Positions 11,440 through 21,569 are shown, numbered from the stretch's first letter. The stretch is 33,070 nt of DNA from Cylindrodendrum hubeiense (GCA_014621425.1 JAANBB010000435.1:1-33070), one strand, 5' to 3'. The notes: generated by a model from the letters alone, not told the origin. Numbers and translations: made by a program.

Positions 11440-11623
11440 CCACCACATGTCCGGTCGCTGCGTTGCCAAGTCCGAGGAGACTGGCATCCCCATGAACGAG
11501 CTTTTTTACGAGACGCTCAAGGCTATCGACGAGCGCTTCGAGGAGGACATTACCGATGTCTTCTACTACGAGGAATGGAGGACATGTAAAAGAATTAGGG
11601 AAACACGGACCTCAAGGAAATAG
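10164..11623 (+). pseudogene. ARG4: Argininosuccinate lyase pseudogene
   Basis: The conceptual translation follows argininosuccinate lyase (arginine pathway, argininosuccinate to arginine plus fumarate) almost from end to end: WGG-FTGGLDPLMVKHN, the HTANER and AGKLHTGRSRNEQ motifs, MPGYTHLQRAQPVRWSH, SPLGAGALAGNPFG, and the superfamily loop start TGSSLMPQ. It is disabled in many ways. The ATG at 10164 is out of frame with the N-terminal homology; the Arg of WGGRFTG is Gly; in-frame stops lie at 10383-10385 (TAG), 10574-10576 (TGA) and 11360-11362 (TAG). After MPQ, four bases (11153-11156) stand where the codons for KKNP are expected, followed by single-base insertions near 11197 and 11220 that restore frame. 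YNKD-LEP lacks three residues, and homology ends near 11571, so the last helix is missing. Apparent introns at 10223-10257 (only 35 nt) and 10473-10546 remain. High residual similarity suggests fairly recent inactivation of a duplicate. Confidence 0.93.
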
Positions 11624-11946
11624 AACAATAGAACACAAGGTGCCCGGGAAAATGGGCGCTGTTATGAATCCACTCGGCAAGGCCTGAAAACAAACGGAGC
11701 AGCCTGACTGATTCACGCTAGGCAGACAATAGGGGTTTACTACTGCACAAAAGTTCAGTCCTGTAACACCGTGAGTTGTTCAGACTGAGAGTTGTTAAAA
11801 CATCGATCTTATCTGCTGTTTACTTCCTCTTATATCTTCGTTTGACACAAGTTTATTTTGCAAAACCTCGATCTTCCATCCTATTTATTCTCCCATACAC
11901 CCATACACCCATACATCGTCGCTTGGCTTGAGTTGTCGTGGCAAAG
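11624..11946. other. Intergenic leader region of the first DUF7730-type gene
   Basis: About 320 nt between the lyase remnant and the next ATG. From about 11815 it is pyrimidine-rich and contains CCATACAC repeated three times (11893-11914), consistent with a fungal 5' leader. No other feature seen. Confidence 0.5.
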
Positions 11947-12837
11947 ATGGAGATGGAAATGCCCAAGGTACTCCCCGGCCGCACCCTTCAGGATTACTTA
12001 CCAGGCCGGGCAATATGCCAGCAAAAACAATCGCCCTTATTTACCGTGCTCAACGATGATACCCGATTTCTGTTGTACACGTTCCTACTCGGCTCGCGAC
12101 TCATCCACATTCAATACGTCTCGAACCCCCTCAAGGCAACCAGTGGTAAATCGACGCACTGCTGGCGACACTACGTATGTACCAGTCGGAGCGGACCATC
12201 CCACTATCACTATGACGAGGAGAAGCACGACCCTTGTCGCATCTCTTCAGTGCTCCTCCGGACATGTCGGCGGGTGCATATGGAGGCAGCACCAGCGCTC
12301 TACGGCAGCAACACCCTTTCGTTCGAAGATGCCCGCTCACTTTTAGGCATGACGTTCAAGATCAGCTCTTCACAATGGGCGATGATTCGGCAAGTCGACG
12401 TGGGCATCTCCATTAAACACGACTGGTGGCGATGGAACGACGCCTGGGCGCTCCTGGGCGAGTTGCCGGGCCTTCAGCGCGCGCGGATTCGCGCAGGACG
12501 CACTGACAACCGGCCCCGCGCCATTAAAAACGAGAAAGGGCAGAGGGTACTGGAAGACATCAGCGAGGAAATGCGACATGCTCGGGATTTCAAGCTGTGG
12601 GCGTACCCGATGCGCAAGTGGAAGAGCGAGTCGCGTGTGGATGTGGGCTTCAAGGCGAATCTGAGGGACGAACTTGCGGAACTACGGGACAATTTACGGG
12701 ACGTGGGAGTTACAGATCGGTTGACATTGTTTTGGATCTTGCCTGGAAAGTTGGTTCTGCTTGAGGGGAATACGAAAGCGTTTGTGGCTCCGGCAGATTG
12801 GGAAGAGGTTGAGGACGAGCCGGAATGGCGACTGTGA
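11947..12837 (+). CDS. DUF7730-type protein, first of three in tandem
   Basis: A single-exon gene of 296 residues. I chose the ATG at 11947 because the three codons before it lack an ATG. The N-terminal part has the pattern seen in the fungal DUF7730 family: SPLFTVLNDDTRFLLYTFLL (from residue 29), a spacer with Cys and His (HCWRHYVC, then HYHYDEEKHDPC), and the core SSVLLRTCRRVHMEAAPALYG followed by NTLSFED. The rest is mixed alpha/beta with several Trp and ends in an acidic tail EEVEDEPEW. DUF7730 proteins resemble F-box/2EXR-type fungal proteins in layout (short N-terminal helix, then a region matched to leucine-rich folds), but their biochemical role is not established. Compared with the next two genes it is intronless and more divergent, so it is an older paralogue or a member of a neighbouring subfamily. 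Confidence 0.8.
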   Translation: MEMEMPKVLPGRTLQDYLPGRAICQQKQSPLFTVLNDDTRFLLYTFLLGSRLIHIQYVSNPLKATSGKSTHCWRHYVCTSRSGPSHYHYDEEKHDPCRISSVLLRTCRRVHMEAAPALYGSNTLSFEDARSLLGMTFKISSSQWAMIRQVDVGISIKHDWWRWNDAWALLGELPGLQRARIRAGRTDNRPRAIKNEKGQRVLEDISEEMRHARDFKLWAYPMRKWKSESRVDVGFKANLRDELAELRDNLRDVGVTDRLTLFWILPGKLVLLEGNTKAFVAPADWEEVEDEPEWRL

Positions 12838-13078
12838 TTCTGACGAGACGCGTGCCTGAGGCTAGACCTGACATTCACTGAGAATATTCACCAGCTGGCT
12901 GCCAGCTGCAAAGTGATCAGTGCCTGCCGGCTGGTAGCTTTTCTGTTTACTGCCTGCCTTTGTACCAAATACAAGCATTTCACTCTTCCCTCTGTCCCCT
13001 AGCTTACATCTTCTTTCTTTCACTCTCCATCTCACTCTTTTGACGCCTTGCAAACCAATATCTCACTCTCTCGCCACG

Positions 13079-13968
13079 ATGGGGTACACGTTCTTCAAGG
13101 CAGATGCTCAGGCCCGATCCCCATTCTTGTGGAAGCTGAATGCCGACATCCGACGCATGATCTATATGCAACTATTTGGTGGATTCCTCATCCATATTGT
13201 GTGTTACGGATCGAATGATTCCTTTTGTCGAAATAATGCACCGAACAAACACAATCCTAGACTTTCGCATTGCATCTGTCGAAAGGGTCAAAGGGGAACA
13301 CCTCATAGCCATGATGAGGATACTCATAAGTGGCGCTACATGGCGACTGGTTTTCTTTTCTCTTGCAAGCGAGTGTGAGTTGATTCCACACTACATGACA
13401 CGCCTATGGCTCTTAGAAATGAAACCTAACGAATACAAGTTACGAGGAAGGCCTTCTTGTCCTCTATGGGATGAACCGATTTGTGTTTGATCACCCAAGA
13501 GAGTTCTTCGTTTTCAACCACCTCGCCTATCCATACCTCGGGATTATCAGGTATATCGACTTCACAGCGGATTGGCGATGTTTTACCCGGCTGGAGATGT
13601 GGCTTCCTATGCTCAAAGCGATGTGTGTGGGTATCGAAACGCCTTTACACAAGCTGAACCTACGTATCCGCATATCAATGTGGGTTGAAAGTGGGAGCAT
13701 TGAACGGAAGAAACACATTTCGAGTGCTCTAGCAGACACGATGAACTACGCGCTTTGCTGGGAGTACTTAGAGTGCGTCGAAATCTTCCTGCCAGAAGAT
13801 TTGGTGGAGCTATGTCGGGAAAGCCTTGGGATCCAGATCTCGGCTCAGGATCTCAAAATAACCCTCGTGAAACCTGATCAAGCCCCGCAATCCGATGGAT
13901 GGGATTCTGACAACCAGGACACCGAAGTTTATATTATCAGGGGCCCCGGCTCCTCATCACCTTATTGA
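13079..13968 (+). CDS. DUF7730-type protein, second of three in tandem
   Basis: Exons 13079-13374 and 13440-13968 (intron 65 nt, donor GTGAGT, acceptor ACAAG, phase 2) encode 274 residues. The start MGYTFFKADAQARSP follows a CT-rich leader (about 12950-13075). Key segments are SPFLWKLNADIRRMIYMQLF, a Cys/His-rich stretch HCICRKGQRGTPHSHDE, the core ATGFLFSCKRVYEEGLLVLYG (the V codon is split by the intron), and NRFVF. The C-terminal half includes LHKLNLRIRI and a WEYLECVEIFLPEDL strand-helix stretch. Its nearest relative in the window is the following gene, with the same first-exon length and intron phase. Function unknown. Without splicing, the frame would end at a TGA directly after the intron donor, so the intron is needed to reach the conserved YEEG..VLYG block. 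Confidence 0.85.
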
Positions 13969-14535
13969 TGAATGTAACAACGCCTCAGGAGGGGAATGCA
14001 GTTGGCTAGATGGCGACGGCGTCTTGTTCAGAGGGCGGATTTGAATTGGTCTGGAAACCAACCCGGAGTTGGGGCATGGGGTATATGAGTTAAGCCAAAC
14101 GAGGGTAGCTGGAATCGGCTCGCGGCTGGTTGTCTCCGCATTAAATCAAGGGAGAGCTCTTTCTTTGCCATAGCTGAGTCCCATGTGATGGTTTAATGTA
14201 CCATCCGTATCATCTCTGGATTGCTTTGATGTTAAGGCTGTTGCGTGAATAAGTCTGCCCGGGCTCGGAATTCCCAATGCTAACAAGACACAGAATAATA
14301 TCGGCTGTGATTCACCGACGGCGTTTGTTCGAGATGCACCCAGCTGCCCCTCAGTTTGGCCGCTGCTCGTGACTTGATTCCTCTATGTTTTCCTTCTCAC
14401 GAATCTCAAACCTTTGACCTCTCATCACCTTCAACACCGTCTCTCATAACTCCTGACCCTCCCTCTTCCATCCCAATTCTACTGATTAATCGTCTCGCAA
14501 GTATTTCCTTCGTATACCACGTTTGCACCGTCAAG
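13969..14535. other. Intergenic between second and third DUF7730-type genes
   Basis: The stretch holds no supported gene. From about 14375 to 14530 it is strongly pyrimidine-rich on the plus strand (CT-rich leader, like that before the second gene), so it probably contains the promoter and 5' leader of the third copy. Confidence 0.5.
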
Positions 14536-15414
14536 ATGCGCGTCAAATTCGACACGGGTCACGACCAGTCGCAGTCTCCATTCTTCAAGAAGCTCAATGC
14601 AGACATCCGGCGACTCATTTACGTCGAGCTCTTCGGCCACCGTCGTTTACATGTCGGCTTTTCTCATTCCAATCACAAGTTCTCTCGAGAAGGCCACCCT
14701 GCCACTCGCCTACCAGGCTGGTGGCATTGCGTTTGCCGAAGAGATGACACAGAGCCGCCGCACGCGCATGCAGAGCACAACCACAAGTGGTGCTTCCTCC
14801 CAACGAACTTACTTCGCACTTGCAAACGAGCGTAAGTCTCCCTATGTTGCCACCAAAGTATGGGCTTTGCCGAACCCAGATTCTGACGAGATCTAAGTTT
14901 CGAGGAAGGTATTCCAGTGCTGTATGGCACCAATAGGCTAGTATTCCAAGGCTCAAAGGACTTGCTTCATTTCAAGGATCATGGCAAGCCATATTGTTGG
15001 CTCATCAAAAAGGTGGATGTTCTTTTCATCCATACGCCTTTTTGTCTCGATTTCAGACCATCCAGTTTATCTCTCTGGGACTTCGAAACTCTGCTTCATG
15101 TCGTGTCTGAATATTAACGACCGTCTTCCATTAATCTGCGACTTCGATTCTATCATCCCTTGATCCCTAGAAGGATAACTTCTTTCTGCTCTTTAATTAC
15201 TGCATTTCTGAAAAAGCTCCGGTCGTTTGGGCCCAAATCTGAAATTTTCTTGCACGCCGAGCTAAACGCGGTGGCCGAGTCGTTCAAGAAAGATGCGCAT
15301 AATCTGGAGTTCACCATCGTATCGTCCAATAGCAATTCAACCTACAAAGGTGAAGATTCTGACGATGAATTCTATGGCCTCGTGCGTTTCAATCGAGAGT
15401 ACCGAAGAGATTAA
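14536..15414 (+). pseudogene. DUF7730-type gene, third of three, interrupted by an in-frame TAA
   Basis: Exon 1 (14536-14831, 296 nt) and an intron (14832-14897, 66 nt, donor GTAAGT, acceptor CTAAG, phase 2) mirror the preceding gene exactly. The product begins MRVKFDTGHDQSQSP, then FFKKLNADIRRLIYVELF, a Cys/His-rich stretch HCVCRRDDTEPPHAHAEHNH, and TNLLRTCKRAFEEGIPVLYG. In exon 2 a TAA at 15115-15117 stops translation after 171 residues. The same frame continues to 15414 and still resembles the paralogue: SINLRLRF matches LNLRIRI of the second gene, and the acidic end GEDSDDEF matches its DGWDSDNQDTE. Hence a single nonsense change (for example CAA to TAA) in an otherwise preserved gene is likelier than a true short gene. 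An alternative is an unrecognised intron covering 15089-15170, whose donor would be poor and which would remove the conserved segment. A truncated product could still be made. Confidence 0.7.
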
Positions 15415-16199
15415 TGAGCACAGGGAGATACATGGTGAACTACAATCTACATCGGATTGAGGCAGCGCTGGCACACAAAGTTGGTGGTATCGATTTGACC
15501 GCTTGGGCTTGGTGAAGGCTCATCTGGTCGGGAACTGCAGTGGGAGGTGAAACATGGATTATGTATGGATGAAGAGCACCTGAGCAAAGATTATGGTTCA
15601 GAAGGATACATATTGCTAAGCGGAATCATTAGGGACGTTACTATCACCATGTCCACGAAACCAACAGGGCTTGGCATCTTCCGCATGCATGTCTTTGAGA
15701 AAGGAGATACACAGAAAGCAAAATGATTGCTTCTTTTACCATCACCGCCAAAGTGTCTCGTATCGTCAACCCTAGTGCTCACTCTTATGTGTAGTCAGTA
15801 TCACATATTTTGATGATGTAGTCCTTAATTCTTACTCTTAGGATGGCCACCGTATTGCATCTATCTACACACAACTGTTGCGTTCCCAGTGGCGATATTG
15901 AATGTGGTGAACAACCATCATCATTAGGCGCCTCGATATTCCTCAACAAACTTCCGACATGGGTGGATCTTGCACAACTCATTACAATTGCAAGAAGGAT
16001 ATCAGAAAGAAATCTATTTGTAAACAAACATCAACCCAAAACCATATAAAACCGAACTGACCCAGCATCATCCCCTCGTCACACATCGTAAGTCATCGTG
16101 TACCAAACACCTGAAGCAATATCTGTACAACCATGCCCGTAAAAATAACCGTAACAAGAACCCGAGCGAAAACATGACCGGGGGTGATAAATTCTGTAC
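15415..16199. other. Convergent intergenic region
   Basis: Lies between the 3' ends of the third DUF7730-type gene and the App1-type gene. It is AT-richer than its flanks and contains no supported coding region; it must carry both 3' untranslated regions and poly(A) sites, which I cannot place. Confidence 0.5.
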
Positions 16200-17562
16200 T
16201 CATCTGCCGCCCCTGCGGACCAACTTCTTCACAATCATGCTGCACTCGCTCGGGTCCTCGAAGACATGCCAGGCCTCCAGAGGAATTCCCCTGAACGCCT
16301 TTTCGAAACGCTCGAGCTGGTTCTTCTCGTCGATGCCGATGGAAGATATGTCGGTGGCTTTACGGATTAGGATCATTTTGACCCAACCTGGCTTGGCTCG
16401 GTAACTGTTCCGATATTAGCATGTGATGGTAATCAGGACCTGGCTGGATGTAGTGGAACTTACATCTCACCATACGCCTCCGGATCAGACTGGGTGGAAT
16501 CGCCAATGAGAATCATCTTCCTTTTGGGTAGCCATGAGTGAATCTTCTTCATGCGATCGACCTTGTACTCTTCCGTGGCGACAGTCAGGGCAGTGAGCAG
16601 ACCAGCGACGCTTCGCCAGCTTGAGTCGCGCAGAATCATGGTACCGGGCGGGAAGTAACGGTTGCGAAATTCGTGGAGTAGAGGGTAGAGGTTATAGGGA
16701 GAGGCGGAAAGATAGAACCAGGGAGTGTCACTGGGGAGAAAAGACTTGATGTCGGCATAGAGCTCAGGCATGCCAGGGACGGGTCTCGGTTCCTCAACAA
16801 AGGTCTCTCGCAGGATACCGAGAGGGTCGCTTGTCAGGGTAATCTTGATTGTGTCGTCGATATCTTATGCCAACTCATGTTATTGGTGACTCCAATGTAT
16901 TCGAAAACCAACAGGGAGAGGGAATGCATACCTGAAATAATTGACCAACCCTCGGGACCAGCATAGCATGTCTGCATATTTAGGATTCCCTTGACGGCGC
17001 TGGGTACTTGGGCCTTGCCCTTGGCAAACGATCCCTTATGATGGCGCTTGACGGGCAGCACTTGGGAGGTGATGCCATTCATGCTCGTCGGTCCCAGTTT
17101 GAGCTCCCTTCCTAGGTGGTCTACCTTGAATATGCGCACAGTCTGGATATCCCAGAGGAATGGGATAAGGCGCTCCTCGATGGTGTCGCGCTCATCAGCA
17201 TCGTCGGCGAGCCCCAGCGTCTTAGCAATGCTCGACACGACGTCTGCGAGGCGGCACTTCAGATCGGGCTCGAAGACTGCAGCGATGAACTCAGCCTCCC
17301 ACTCATCGTGCTCGGGGGACTTGTAGGCGGTGTTGTCAAAGAGCCAGACGACATCGTCGCCGTCGACAGCCTTGCCAATGCGCGGGAAGCTGCCAAAGCG
17401 AGACAGCCAGCCGCTGAAGTTCAGAGATGCCAGAGGGCCCTGCGGGGACGAGGTCTTGGGGTCTGGCAAGCTGGCCTCGACTTCTCTGAACTTCTTCTCT
17501 TTGCGGGTGCGCAGCTGCATGGCGTTGGCGTCTGATGAAGGATTGGGGTCGGAGACTGCCAT
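16200..17562 (-). CDS. APP1: App1-type phosphatidate phosphatase (DUF2183 catalytic domain)
   Basis: Three exons, 16932-17562, 16464-16863 and 16200-16404, with GT-AG introns of 68 nt (phase 1) and 59 nt (phase 2), give 411 residues. The start at 17562 reads MAVSDPNPSSDANAM; the frame runs further upstream but without an ATG. After a disordered N-terminus comes a domain of about 150 residues, then the catalytic core. The nucleophile motif DIDDT (residues 211-215) is only formed when intron 1 is spliced, its first Asp codon being split. It is followed by FYLSASPYNLYPLL, ILRDSSW, and KRKMILIGDSTQSDPEAYGEI, all diagnostic of App1/DUF2183, a HAD-like Mg2+-dependent phosphatase. Yeast App1 removes phosphate from phosphatidate and related lipids and works at actin patches in endocytosis. 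This protein is shorter than yeast App1 at the C-terminus. A cytosolic, membrane-associated role is inferred. Confidence 0.9.
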
Positions 17563-19309
17563 TGTGAGAGAGAGGAACAGCAGGCTGTGTGCCTGGGATT
17601 GACTATAGGTATGAATGCGATGTGCTGCCTGGAACAATGTTCCTCGCGGGCGAAGGACTCAGAAGGCGATATTGGGGTCGCGTGGCTGAGTAGGCCGTAT
17701 AGCAGTTGCATCAGCAGTTTCGAGTCGCGTGGCCGTTGAGTCAGGTCTGGGGAGGGTCGTGATAGTTCCATGTAAATGTATAAATGAAAGACAGCCCCGT
17801 GTAGAAGAGATGGTAGAAGATGGGCCGAGGCGCGACCGCGGGGTCCCCGCGGACCTGGCGCACCTGGACGAAGCTGAAAGAGCCTGCATTAGCTGAAGTG
17901 GTGAGGGCTGTCCCCGACAAGGCTTGGCTCCCGTCGCAGGGAGCCTGTGACCTCCCGGGTTGGAGTTGTGGGATTTGCTTCGGGGACGTCAGAGACTCGC
18001 AACACACAGTGTCGGAATGTGACGAGCAGGGGGCGTGACGCTGCTGCATGATGCCGGTCACGGACTGGGCAGATGGGACGCTTGATTCCTTTTTGTCGTC
18101 GCAGGTCGCATAACAAAACGCCTCGGCGCCTGTTTCGCCTCATCGATCCTCCTTGGCAAGAGGATCTGCAGTAATGCCCGTTTCCAAGGGGGAGCCATCG
18201 ACAAGTCGACGACGAACACGGCGGCGCACTTGACGGCTGAAAGATGGGACGATGCCGTCATCAACTGCCCTAGAGCACGCCGAGGTGACCCGCTAACGGT
18301 GTTTAGGCTGCTGGCGGGTCAGCTGCGCGGCGGTGCCGTTTGCCCTGTAGGCTGTGAGGCGCTACGGCCATGGGCTACTGGCAGTTGGAGGGCGCCACTG
18401 GCTCCGCCCCGCGGAAACTGGGCGCTGCGCAGCTGGAAGGGTTCGCAGTTTTCCGACTGTGTCGGCGAATATCTTGTCTGTGTAACCAGTGCCACCAAGC
18501 GGCTCAATACCCTAAATGTTTACATCATGCCCTCTATATCTTTTTTTTCTAACTTTATTCAACCCGACATTTTCCATTAGAATGCTCTCATAGTTACCCA
18601 AGTGGGAACTGTTGGCCATGCTTCGAATACCCCATTAGGCTTAAAGCACCGGCAGAATAGCTTGCCCCCCACGGGCAGGAAATAATAGTCTACTACTACG
18701 TATTTAGTACCTACTAGAGGGCGATCTCATCGGCAGCGCCACAAAAGCTTGGCGCAGGCAAGACGGCGGGAGGGTGTTCGGCGCGCTGACGGGCCGGCTG
18801 CTCTGCCCGTTGCCAAAGACATCTGCAAATAGCGGCATTCCCCATGAGAGTGATCCCCGGGCCGCTCCCTGTTTCTCGTTCCTAACTGGACATGAGGTGA
18901 CCGGGTTGTTTCAACCAAACTCTCGTGTGCCGGTATCTCGCCCGGCAGATACAGATCGATTACCGGAACTTTATGATCGAGATCTAGCTGCAGCAAGCTA
19001 ACCATTCGGTAAAAACCAACGCGTTTTGGCCATCACGAATTTCCTTATCAATACAAGCTTCATGATACAACTGATTGAATCAATTATCAACCTAACTGTA
19101 TGGCTATCCCAGCCGCTAACATATGATACACCGTTCGTTCAACAAAAAAAAACCCTTTCTAAAACGCCCGATGTCGGTCCTCAAAACCACTGCTGCAACA
19201 TGTTTGCATGCGTGAGTCCCTTGGTATACAACAATAAATCCAGTGATTATCCCAGACCCCCAACTCCCAGAATCATGCATGATTTTCCCTCAAGATATTT
19301 TCCATGGTT
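17563..19309. other. Intergenic, between App1-type and SGNH-like genes
   Basis: About 1.75 kb without a supported gene. The part next to 17562 should hold the App1-type promoter; the part next to 19309 the 3' end of the SGNH-like gene. A near-perfect GC palindrome lies at 17838-17854. Bases 18540-19310 are AT-rich with short A and T tracts. Confidence 0.5.
17838..17854. repeat. GC-rich inverted repeat CCGCGGGG-T-CCCCGCGG
   Basis: Eight base pairs of perfect dyad symmetry around one central base, about 280 nt upstream of the App1-type start codon. The core contains CCCCG/CGGGG, reminiscent of CCCCT/CGG-type fungal regulator sites, but no regulator can be named from sequence alone. Confidence 0.5.
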
Positions 19310-20918
19310 TTAATAGAACCAGCTGGACTTGGGTTGCCGCACAAACAGTTTGTCTAGCACCTCCACCAGGATTGGCTTGGTCACCTCCACAATGGCTCGT
19401 TGGCCGATGGTGAAGGCGTCATAAAACAAATGGTCGTGGGGAATCGAGCACTCCTCCGTCACTTCCTCCATATCGACGGTCAAATCCTCTGTGATAGCCC
19501 TGACGCAGGGCGTCCAAACGTCCAGGAATCGCAAGGAGTCGTTGGTGGAAAGTGTTCCGCGACCCTGAGAGTCCCTAATCTCAGCCCGCTGCATTTCCTC
19601 CTCTGTCATTGCGTTCAGGATAGTCTTGGTAGGGTCAATTTGCAGACCGTTGCGGAGAGGGTACGGTGCGTAGATCACTCGCTCGGCCGCGGCCTCGGTG
19701 GCATTCAGCGCCTTAGATCGCATGGCCGCTGGCAGGTAATCGAATATCGAGTGGGACTGCTTATCGGCACCTTCCTCCGCCCTCTTTACCACGTGGCCAT
19801 CTGTCTCATCGATAACACCATCAGGCTTCTGGGCTCTCTTGTCCTTCCACGCCGAGAGTCTGGTGTCGATCGCTTGGTTCCAGTACCTGGTCAACCATAC
19901 GGCATTGCGAGTATGCTCGGCCTCGGTGTTGGGGAAGGGGGGCACGGGGCGGCCGCGCCAGCCTGGAGTGAGGGAGATGTCAAAGAGCTTGGGGATCAGA
20001 ATTCGGAAACTCTCCAACTTGCGATCGTCGACGGATGCAGAAGCGTCGGGAGCCGCGAGCTCCCGAACCTGGGACTCGGTGGCGTTGGACCAGAAGTCGG
20101 AGAAGGCAATCGAGTCGGGGCCGAGCGAATGCTTGTACAGATGCTCGATCTGGGCAAATAGGTGGGTTGTCATGGAATCGACGAGTTCCTCGGCATCACC
20201 AAGGGGCAGGGTAGCCATGTTCCAGATTTCCCAGGTACCAAAGGTGAAGATCCAAAGCGTCTCGTGTGGCACAGCGTCGGGTGGTGGCATGGCAAGGAAC
20301 GCCTTGATCTGTTGGGTCAGATCAGGCGAGTCGGGGACAGGGTACTGCTCGCCGACGAAATCATAGTCAAGAGCCGGCTGGTCGGTGATGTTGGTTTCAC
20401 TGGTGATGCTGTTCAAGGCACTGATCTCGTGGGCGTAGATGTCGTTGGATACCAGTCCGTGGCTAGATTCGCCCGTGGGGACAAAGGAGATGTGTGATGT
20501 GCAGTTCATCTATACTGTGTGAGACATGTTCCAGAAGAACAAGGGTTAAGTGGTGGATGTCTCTTACCTGCTTGCAAAGCTCCTCGGTCCAGGTTGTGCG
20601 CACGTGGTTCTTGTCGGCGGAGCTGCCAGCTACGTCGGGGGAACCAAAAACGACAATTCTCAGGTTGCTCAGCTGTTCAGGTTCGGCTTTCCATGTCAAA
20701 ATGTCCTTGTAGCCGGTCAAGTTGCTACCGCCACCCATGCGCTCAGGCAGCAGCCCGAAGAGAATAAAGATGGTGAGCAGGACCGCGCTGACTTGAAGAA
20801 CAACTCGGAAGCCGCCACGCCAAGCGCGGTTAGAACAGAAGAGGAGGGTTCTCGCCAGCGAGTTGCCTTCATTGTTGTGCTCCAGCGAGGTGGGCGATTG
20901 CCACCCTGAGGTAATCAT
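19310..20918 (-). CDS. Type II membrane protein with SGNH/GDSL-hydrolase-like ectodomain
   Basis: Exons 20568-20918 and 19310-20509 (intron 58 nt, donor GTAAGA, acceptor TATAG, phase 0) encode 516 residues starting MITSGWQSPTSLEHNNEG. Residues about 39-57 (VVLQVSAVLLTIFILFGLL) form one membrane span after a basic stretch, indicating a signal anchor with the bulk in the secretory lumen or outside. The ectodomain starts with LRIVVFGSPDVAGSSAD (from residue 86), at the place where GDSL-type lipases carry block I (FGDS); later segments such as LWIFTFGTWEIWNM fit a mid-domain SGNH block. Several N-glycosylation sequons (NLT, NCT, NIT, NAT, NDS) support secretion. The canonical GDS is altered to GSPDVAGS, so whether it is catalytically active is uncertain. 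Such proteins are common, uncharacterised, in filamentous ascomycetes. Confidence 0.75.
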
Positions 20919-21201
20919 GATGTCGTGGGGCAAAGGTGGTTGAAGGAGACGATGCGAAGTCGATGCCGGATCTATAAAGTGGTGATGGACGATGAGAGGG
21001 CGAGAGTGCCTAGTAGGTCACTGGGCTGGGTTATGTGGTTGTTGAGCCAGCCCGACGAAGCCAGTAACAAGTGCGCGGCGGAGTGAAACAATGTTGAAGC
21101 CGGGTTTAGGAGATGACGTTAGCTGGGATGACGCGTGGTTGGCGGTTAGAGTGGATGCCAATCAGAGCCGAGAGGAAAATTGATGGAGGAGGGGGAGACA
21201 G

Positions 21202-21255
21202 GGAATCAAGGTAATCAAGGTAATCAAGGTAATCAAGGGGATCAAGGGGATCAAG
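21202..21255. repeat. 9-bp tandem repeat, six copies
   Basis: Units GGAATCAAG, three GTAATCAAG and two GGGATCAAG are consecutive. They lie 280-340 nt upstream of the SGNH-like start codon, so in its promoter or leader. Read on the minus strand they would give Leu-Asp-Tyr/Pro repeats, but no ATG-initiated gene covers them. Confidence 0.85.
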
Positions 21256-21569
21256 GGACGATCGTGGTTCTAATGAAAAGAGCGTTGGGATGTCAAATCT
21301 AGCAAGCAAAAGGAAGACTGAGGTGCTGCAGCGTTGGACAGAGAAGTTTGTTGAATAAGACAGAATGGGGCTCGAGGAGGGCCGTCGGTCAGGAGAAGGG
21401 AGGTCGCACATAAGGTACGCGTAGGTTTGTGCAGCTGTGGCTACGCAGTACAAGTTACAACTGGCGAAAAAGGGACAGCGAGATAATTACGCGGATCCCC
21501 AGCTATCGGCCTCCTAACGCACGGTAGAGGGATGAAGCATGGGTCCACGACGCCTCAGCTCCATCCGCC

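Noticed and set aside
15089..15170. Extra intron that would remove the TAA in the third DUF7730-type copy
   Set aside because: The donor is poor and the removed segment includes the block conserved with the second copy.
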